A stretch of DNA of 64,000 nt, taken from positions 2,170,001 through 2,234,000 of the forward strand of contig JAWNGF010000007.1 of the NCBI GenBank assembly GCA_037039685.1, in the 5' to 3' direction. This DNA comes from Ceratobasidium sp. AG-K (Eukaryota > Basidiomycota > Agaricomycetes > Cantharellales > Ceratobasidiaceae). The notes below the pieces were generated by a model that did not search any database, was not told where the DNA came from, and was given only the letters and a program-made list of their open reading frames with translations. Below are positions 57,452 through 64,000 of this stretch, in pieces (within the stretch, counting starts at the first letter, position 1; the number at the start of each line of letters is the position of its first letter). The position numbers were made by a program, and so were the translations under genes.

Positions 57452-58667
57452 TTACGCTGGGACATGAATACTAGTTTTGGGCATAACTTCGCAATAGTCA
57501 AGGAGGGTACAGAGGTTATGGGCGAGAACTGTCGGGTTATAGGTTTCGAACTCGGCGAAAAGGCGTTTGAGCTCTAGCTCTAGCCTATCGTCGTCGTTCG
57601 GGCTCTTGGCCCAGATCCTATACCATTCGCAAACTACAGTTAAGAAAAATAAGAAAAAATTAAGCTCTTGGGGCGAGCAGGATTTGGAAGGAAGGTGATT
57701 ACTAACTTGTACTATTCCCATCTACTCCTTCAATGAACCACATCTCAAATGCCTGTTCGCTCCTTCGTTGCAAGACTAAAGTATTGTAGTTTGCGTCCTT
57801 GCATTCGATTCTACGGTTATTGGATTTGAAACCATTCCATCATCCATCATGCGTTGGGTGAATCATACTTACGACAGTGGATAAAACGTCGATAAGTTGT
57901 TGTCTGTGCCGCTTCCCCGGGCGTTTTAGGAATCGAGCATTGCATATAAACGAATTTCTGCTCACCTTACATCAGGGTCGCTCGGCGAATATCTCAACCA
58001 GGATGAACCATCACCTAGCTTGATCAACCAGCACCGTCGCCAAGTTTTACGCCCGTCATTGCTATGCTTCCATGCGGTCAGAGAGCTAGGAACCGAAGGT
58101 AGAAGAAACAAGACCAACCTGTAGCCGATCTAGTCCGTCTAGTCGAGGAGAAATGGCCAGGAAGAAAGCATTGGCGGGGTGCGTTGGCACATGGGTACAA
58201 TTTACGCTTGGCCACTGTAGATCCAAGGAACTGGAGGCGGAAGAAGACCTATTTGACTTTGGAATTATTCTGGATAAGGGAGGATCATTGAGACCGAAGG
58301 TCGGTGAGGCGTAGAATCGACCATCCACTGAGCACCTGGACTTGAGGGAAGCGGTGCTAGAGTCAGGCCCGCGCAATGTGAGGCGTCCGCGAGTAATACC
58401 AACTGATATTGATGGTAAAGAATATTCGGGGCGCTCCTCCGGGATGATATTTCCTATCGGCTCATATAGAACTTCGATTGGCAAGCCTGAAAAATTGAGG
58501 GCAGGATTATATGCATTCGAATTTGGCGTTTCGTCAGGCGATAGAGAGCCGTTAGGGTGGCGGGCGGGCTGCCGGGGATCCCTACCATGTTCCTGTTCCC
58601 CGGCATAGCCCATTGGTTTGTAGGAACCAAACGAACGGGATTGATTATCCAGTAGCCTGCCTTGCAT
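57452..58667 (-). CDS. Unrecognised multi-exon gene, possibly PH-like
   Basis: Function unknown. The first frame (58667 down to about 58125) gives a Ser/Pro-rich leader ending NAFFLAISPRLDGLDRLQ. After a likely intron the sequence reads AWKHSNDGRKTWRRCWLIKL, then GDGSSWLRYSPSDPDV. Later segments are RIECKDANYNTLVLQRRSEQ and AFEMWFIEGVDGNST, and a last exon gives ICEWYRIWAKSPNDDDRLEL through to a stop at 57452. Introns with gttagt...actgtag and a ccgtag acceptor join in phase at the 3' end. At the first intron (near 58100) the obvious splice sites do not keep the frame. The W-R-R-C-W-L-I pattern and a final amphipathic segment recall a PH fold, but this is only a hint. It may be species-restricted or slightly decayed. 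Confidence 0.45.
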
Positions 58668-60379
58668 CTTGCCGAGTGGTTTACAGCAGCGCCTTCATCG
58701 AGGCACCTGTTCTTTTATATCTTTCAACCTTGCTGGTGTCGTACGGTAAATATCACTGGGACCGGGTTGCCGGACTGGGTATCACGCCTCCGGTCTTTGG
58801 TGGGCGCCGGGCAAGAATATCCAGACTCGGCATCAACTAACCTAGCTATAGGGCCTTGCAGGCGGCGCGAATGCTTATTTATGTCTCCCCAAAGAAATCC
58901 GCCGGCTGGGTGTTCGGATCATTCGCAATAGTTTTATAACCGTATGCGCAATGGCCATTGAGCACCTAGTGGGAGAACAAGTGTTCCCAGCGACGCTTAG
59001 AAAGACCACGTCCCGGGTGTAACAAATCCACCTGAGTTACACTACGTTCGCTCCAGGCTAGGGCGTACTGAACTTGGGCTATAGTAGAATGATAGAAGCT
59101 GCCATGATAGGATCGTTTCAGAAAGCCCGCTCATCTGATTCTAACGTGTTACGGATCGGAGCACTATTTGGTATCCAGGTGTAGTCAACAGAAACTTGGT
59201 GTCTGATACCCTAAACACCCATTGTCCGGGTAATAATATGTTTGTATCGTAAAGGCCAAACTGACAGCAAGCATTTGTAAGCTTGCAAGAAGGGCGCGGA
59301 GCAAGGAGTAAAGATATGCATTTCTCTAACTATGAGCGTGCTCGAATCGAATCAGAAAGAGCCGAATACGCTGAAACACAAGGCCCACTAGGTAAATGGT
59401 ATCGTTGGTATTCCAGGGGCTAGGCTCTTGGCTCAGCGCGGCTCGAGGCTTGCAACAATACCGCTAGATCCATGCACAGCTTCAGGATGATCCAGGCCGG
59501 TCATATTCGGGAGCTTATCACGATCATTAGACTGTTCAGAGTGGGGTATTATTGTAGAGAGAATGCTGAAAGTAGTCGAGGTACCCAACGGCCTTCCGAC
59601 CCGGGCTTTTATACTCCCGATTTCCCAGCAGCTGCTTGCAGAGTCAACGTAGCCTGTGTGGATAGATGAGTGCCCATGCTCGGGTGACCCGGCTTCGGTC
59701 ACTGGCATAGTCACACAATTCTGTCAAGCTATGATACTACCTCACATTCTCATTGCCGAGGCAAACTACATCTCATGTCCCAATAGGTTCTTTTCAATGC
59801 TGGTGCAGATATATGCTCGGCTCGTAAGCCCTGGACAGGCGCATAATACCGAAGGGGACAGAAACAGGACTCGATACGATACTTACGTGAAGCCGGTGAC
59901 TTTTTCCGGATTAGGTGTCGCCAATGCATAAAACTTAGTTTGGACTTGGTTGATTATTTCTTGATTTCTCGGGGGCCGTTACATGTTTGTAGTGGGAAGT
60001 GCTTTCCCCAGCAATTAAGCCTAAAACCACGCTAGGTACACCATTGATCATTCTTACGACTTGGCCCTTGCATTCGTACCAAAAGAACCCAAGGTAGCTC
60101 ACTGACATGGTGGAGTCGTTCTAATAATGCTATACTTATCAACCAATGCCAACCGACCAACAACTAGGAATCGGCGGGAGAAGAATGTTCACTGAAAGCA
60201 ACGTGGCTGAGAAACAAAACGGAGTTATCCTAAATATTATACGAGATAGGCGATACCGATAAAAACACCTTTTGAGAAACCAAGACAAGAATCTGAGGCC
60301 CTGAGTGAGATTAGAACTCAACTAGGGAAGGAAATTCCAAAGATCGTCTCTAAGTCTCAAATACATAGGCAATTGTCCT
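58668..60379. other. Intergenic, no gene supported
   Basis: 1.7 kb with short, motif-free ORFs on both strands (for example 59433-59714 and 59656-59931). It precedes the right-hand flanking repeat. Confidence 0.5.
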
Positions 60380-60814
60380 AATGTTACGGAGGACGTCGCA
60401 AAATTGCCCCAATTCCATTTTCCGACCATCGCCACCAACGAGGTCCGTCAGCATCAATCGGAGGCTTTGCGCTTGTGCTAGCTCTCTTGCCCATACCACG
60501 TACCAGACTCTGGCTAAGCGTGAACGCTTGTAAGTAAGTAGTCTTGCACCCAGAAAGAGGGAGGATAAATTCTCACAGTCATGCCCCCCGTTGTTACTGA
60601 TTTTAATTGCCCAAAATCTTGGCCGCATGGGCATCATGTCAGTACTAGTAACTACTGCATGGGCCGTACGCTGAGTCCACATGGCGATTAAATACAAATA
60701 ATATCTAAGGGACAGCTAAGTAGGCTTACCTCGACCCCTGTTATTGTACGCGGGTCCGGAGCGACTACGACGTGACCAATAACAAGCCAGCGTGACTAAA
60801 AGTGTCGTATTTGG

Positions 60815-61393
60815 TTAAGCTTGCAGTTTTCCCCGAAAGTGTTGACTTACTTGCACAAAAGCAACGTGGTTGTGAGGGTTATTGAATGATGGAATGACCT
60901 CCTGTTTCGGGCCATCCTCATCGCGGATAGCGTCTTCAATCCTGAGCGGGTTCATGCTCTGGTAAATCCGATCCAAAGTCGCCGGGTCCATACCGAATTT
61001 CTTTTTGTCTTCCTCGTCGTCGAATGGCCACCAACCGTCCGGATCGTCCTCCTCGAAGTCACCGCCGAGCTGGCGCCTGGGCAGAAAATTGTAGCATTGC
61101 ACACCTTCCTCGGGCCCCAACTTCCACGGCCGGTCAGGCCGCTTCAGCTCCACTTTCTCCCCATTCAAGACGGCCTCGAGGACAGTCTTGACATGCGCAA
61201 CAAAATGTGGCTTAATGTCGTTGTAAACGGTCTTGCAGAACCTAGTACCGGTTTGAGCGAATTTGTTCATCTTGTCGTTGAGCAACAAACCGAGAGCATT
61301 TCCTCCGAGCTTTATAGGTTGTCCATGTTTGCAACTGTGTCCCAATACGCGTTTGAATGTCGCCTCGTATTCCCATTGCCGGTATGGGTAACA
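60815..61393 (-). CDS. Unrecognised protein fragment encoded by the flanking repeat
   Basis: An open minus-strand frame runs from an acceptor-like tcggtag at about 61394 to a stop at 60815, encoding YPYRQWEYEATFKRVLGHSC, then LGLLLNDKMNKFAQTGTRF, VAHVKTVLEAVLNGEKVELK, RPDRPWKLGPEEGVQ, an acidic DDPDGWWPFDDEEDKKKF and SMNPLRIEDAIRDEDGPKQE. The left repeat has a corresponding but broken version (RIEAAIRRDEDNTKQQLIP at 282-632). I do not recognise the family. The 5' part is probably spread over further exons, so this is a partial model. Confidence 0.45.
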   Translation of the reverse strand, partial: CYPYRQWEYEATFKRVLGHSCKHGQPIKLGGNALGLLLNDKMNKFAQTGTRFCKTVYNDIKPHFVAHVKTVLEAVLNGEKVELKRPDRPWKLGPEEGVQCYNFLPRRQLGGDFEEDDPDGWWPFDDEEDKKKFGMDPATLDRIYQSMNPLRIEDAIRDEDGPKQEVIPSFNNPHNHVAFVQVSQHFRGKLQA

Positions 61394-61618
61394 CCGTTCC
61401 GACTACCGATAAGACACGTCGGAGGGGAGTACCCGGCGCGGACAAGGTTGATGGGGTCTGCCGGGCGTCGGCCAAGAACAGGCACTGACAGGCGGGCCAT
61501 CAGACCATCAGCGGACCGCCTGGCGCATCACAAACCAAAGACTGAAATGTTATTGTGCGATATTTCTTCCTCTCCCCCCTTGAAGAGAGGTGAGAGGGGT
61601 AGTCGGTGGGATATCGCC

Positions 61619-62160
61619 TGATACGATTATATGCGCATGACCGATTCTAAGCGCCAATAGGGATCTATTCAAATTTCAAATCACCAAGAAATGTCAAATC
61701 GCATCGAATACTGTAAGCCAGGGCCGCGATGCGGCTTGCGATTGGTGTCAAGTTTCGGCGGGTGTATCGGTTCTGTCGCGTTGCGTACCCTCTGAACAGT
61801 GTGGGGTACCGAGCTTGTTATAGAACAGTAAAATGTTGGCGATAGAAATTCGTCATAGGCCAATTGATTTGATTCCGAAACAGGTAGAATGTGTAATAGA
61901 TTGGGAGAGAAGCTCTACTTGAAGTCAGGTGATATTGCACAGATTGTCCGAGTGTCAAGTTAGCGTCCTAGTTATGGATTTAAAGCAAGGGTCACTACAT
62001 ATGGCGAGCAGGGATAGTACCTGACAGCCTCTGTCATGAGAAGTTGAGAACACAGTCTCGAAGATCCTACCAATGATATCCATGTCGTCATCTGTACGTC
62101 GTGTTTGTTGCGAAGCCGGGGATAGAACTATCAACTCAAGCAAGGACATGTCTCTGGAGT
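61619..62160. repeat. Module copy 2 of the ~550-bp repeat
   Basis: Begins with the tgatacgattatatgcgcat stretch and carries the ggggtaccgagcttg and gatcctaccaatgatat landmarks. It is more diverged from copy 1 than copy 3 is. Confidence 0.6.
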
Positions 62161-62739
62161 AGTTCCGGAGCACTATAACATAAGTCACGTGGTTAGGCAT
62201 CACCCCCCAGTAAGGAATCAGGCCCCCGCCCGTGCCGTACAGTGGGTGTGTTGGGCTGATAGTTTGTGGGATAATAGAGGGCATATGGGTAGGTATATAT
62301 GTAGGCTTGTAGGCCAGGAGCGTGGCCCACAGAATCATAGTGAGCAAAACAAAGGACAGTCAAGCATAAAATCATCCAAAAATGGTCGTAAAATTGGCGG
62401 GTGATAAGAACAGTGACACCGTTGGGCACAATAATTTGTAATAAAGGACCTAAGGCGTGTTAAATTATTATGAGAAAGATTTTAGCGGCATTGTATAGGA
62501 GGAAGGTGATTGGGAGCCCGGGATCTCTAGTACGACTGAGCGCGAACTCAACAAGAACTTCTTCTGCCTTTGTCAGCAGTTATTGATGCTCGAGTGGGGT
62601 ACTCAGGCGCTGTATACCCTTTACCCGGGCTGGTCGTGACTTGAGGCTGACATTGAAGAGCTTTGAGGCGCGTCACTGCGAACGGGAGCCGGGATCCCCT
62701 CGAATCCAAGCAATTGCACAGGTCACGCTCTTCACAATA

Positions 62740-63310
62740 CCATAAATTTATATGCGCAGTCGACTTTAAGCGCCCAGAGTAAGAGCCCAAAGCACCAAGA
62801 ACCGTCAAACCTTACCGGATACATCAGAAGGGCTGTTACGATAGGTATCACGCTCGGGCGGGTGTATCGGGTCTGCTCGTGCTACGTATCCTCCGAGCTG
62901 TGTGGGGTACCGAGCTTGGAATAGAACAGTAGAAACGGCCGCGATAGGATTCGTCAAAGGCCGATTGATTTGATTTTAAAACGGGCCGAATAAGTAATGG
63001 ATTTGGGGAAAGCTCTAGTCAAGAGTTGTCGCGGCGGTTTTTCGGTAGTTAAGTCAGCGCACTGATTGTGGATATAGAATGAAGACCAGTACGCATCGTG
63101 ACACCGGATGCTATCTGACAGTCTTAGTTGTGGGTAATCGAAAACAAGACCTTGAAGATCCCGCCAATGATATTCACGCCATAACCTGTATGCCGTGTTT
63201 GTCGCGAAGCCGAGGCGAAATCCATCAGCTCAAGCAACCAATAGGAACATCACGTATTACAGTGCAGGAAATGCCACAAGCTGTCCACCTCAGGCATCGA
63301 TTCAAGCTCT
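62740..63310. repeat. Module copy 3 of the ~550-bp repeat
   Basis: Carries tttatatgcgcagtcga, ggggtaccgagcttgg, cagtagaaacggccgcgat and gatcccgccaatgatatt. It abuts the exact duplication at 63311 with no gap. Confidence 0.65.
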
Positions 63311-64000
63311 CAGCAGACGTGGGTTGGACGAGCCTGGGAGCACACGGTCGTCCGACGCGTCCGACGTGCACAATGCGGAATTCCGGGGGAAACAGCGGGA
63401 TCCGGCTCCGGATGTACCCGAAACCCGATTACACAAGCAGGTCTGCAGGCCAGAAACCGATTACCTCAGCTGGTCTGCAGGCCAAAACCCCTGAATTGAT
63501 CCGCGGACGGCGCAATTTTCGAGGGAAACATCGACGCTGTGATTGGCGGGTCTCACGGGGGAATGCGGGCGCAAGCGTAGATAAAGCCGGGAGCAAAGCG
63601 GAGAGTTGTCTGTACTGACGACCGCAATGTTTACGCTGAGGACCAAGGCTCGGATGTTCGCGCGTGGCTTGGCCACTGCTGCGCCCCGGATTGGCGACAA
63701 GAAGGTGCCGATGTCGCCGCTCGAGTCGGGCAACTTTATCAACTATCAGCGCATTGAGGATAACCTTGCGGTCGTACGCCAGAGGTATGTCGCGCATATA
63801 CCCAGGAGCTTGAGCTAAGCAACGCATAGGCTGAACCGCCCCTTGACGCTGTCCGAGAAGATCTTGTATGGACATCTCGACGATCCTGCGAACCAGGACA
63901 TTACGCGTGGAGTGAGCTACCTCAAGCTGCGCCCTGACCGAGTTGCGTGCCAGGATGCGACGGCCCAGATGGCGCTGCTCCAATTCATGTCTGCGGGAAT
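63311..64000. repeat. Right arm of the exact direct duplication (runs off the window)
   Basis: Identical to 1629-2318 at offset 61,682. The window end cuts it, so the true length is unknown; it could include all of aconitase and more. Confidence 0.95.
63627..64000 (+). CDS. ACO1: Second copy of the mitochondrial aconitase gene, 5' part only
   Basis: Exon 1 (63627-63784), intron 1 and exon 2 from 63830 to the window end are base-identical to the first copy. They give the presequence [19 protein letters not shown] and the start of the mature enzyme through [14 protein letters not shown]. The 32-bp tandem repeats upstream are also copied. Whether this copy carries the same 3' one-base deletion as the first cannot be seen here. 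Confidence 0.93.

Larger units (their letters stand above)
60380..63310. repeat. Right copy of the diverged flanking repeat, with an internal duplication
   Basis: This aligns with about 100-1628 in the same orientation and order, but is about 1.4 kb longer because the ~550-bp module is present twice (61619-62160 and 62740-63310). Its last module matches left copy 1 at roughly 80-85% until the abrupt switch to identity at 63311. Confidence 0.7.

Noticed and set aside
1..64000. CRISPR array, prophage, insertion sequence or plasmid origin
   Set aside because: Intron-rich eukaryotic genes throughout; no regularly spaced repeats, no terminal inverted repeats with a transposase, and no reverse transcriptase motifs were seen.

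Overview
The window is nuclear DNA of a filamentous basidiomycete. Genes are split by many short introns (mostly 45-60 bp). The gene set is fungal: velvet regulator, Mcd4, Sft2, GH18 chitinase, GH35 beta-galactosidase, and an F-box protein of the type expanded in Agaricomycetes. Gene style suggests an Agaricomycete, possibly Rhizoctonia-like, but that is inference. I found no prokaryotic, plasmid, CRISPR or viral content and no tRNA or rRNA gene I could support.

Layout, left to right: a diverged repeat (about 100-1628); mitochondrial aconitase (+, 1945-4795); guanine deaminase (-, 4980-6723); the GPI ethanolamine-phosphate transferase MCD4 (-, 7837-11924) head-to-head with molybdopterin synthase large subunit (+, 12224-12901); an F-box/LRR-type protein (+, 13139-14746); a GEN1/Yen1 Holliday-junction resolvase (-, 16190-20007); a single-pass membrane protein A (+, 23240-25636); a small Cys/His-rich protein (-, 28044-28616); a frame-broken paralogue B of protein A (-, 30957-33913); a decayed, C-terminally truncated transportin/importin-13-like karyopherin (-, about 34050-35963); a GH18 chitinase with a very long Ser/Thr-rich tail (+, 36233-39141); a GH35 beta-galactosidase (+, 40918-44858) convergent with a velvet regulator (-, 45132-48321); an AidB-like acyl-CoA dehydrogenase (-, 50503-52881) divergent from SFT2 (+, 53195-54126); methylmalonate-semialdehyde dehydrogenase (+, 54502-56879); an unrecognised multi-exon gene (-, 57452-58667); then a second diverged copy of the left repeat (about 60380-63310), which turns abruptly into an exact second copy of the aconitase 5' region (63311-64000).

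The genes do not form a pathway cluster. They are mainly housekeeping metabolism (TCA cycle, purine, Moco, valine catabolism, GPI anchors, Golgi traffic), DNA repair, cell-wall or polysaccharide hydrolysis, and development. I rebuilt exon models by hand from splice signals and codon phase. For most genes the total coding length is a multiple of three. Exceptions carry apparent 1-base indels: aconitase, GH35 and the F-box gene (one each), and the karyopherin and protein B (several each).

The strongest structural signal is the 61,682-bp-spaced direct duplication. Its boundary lies inside a diverged multi-copy repeat, as expected for unequal recombination between repeats or for an assembly/haplotype join. 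I did not find a convincing new biological system. The best leads are this duplication, the A/B receptor-like pair with its local gene decay, and a cluster of GC-AG introns in the AidB-like gene.
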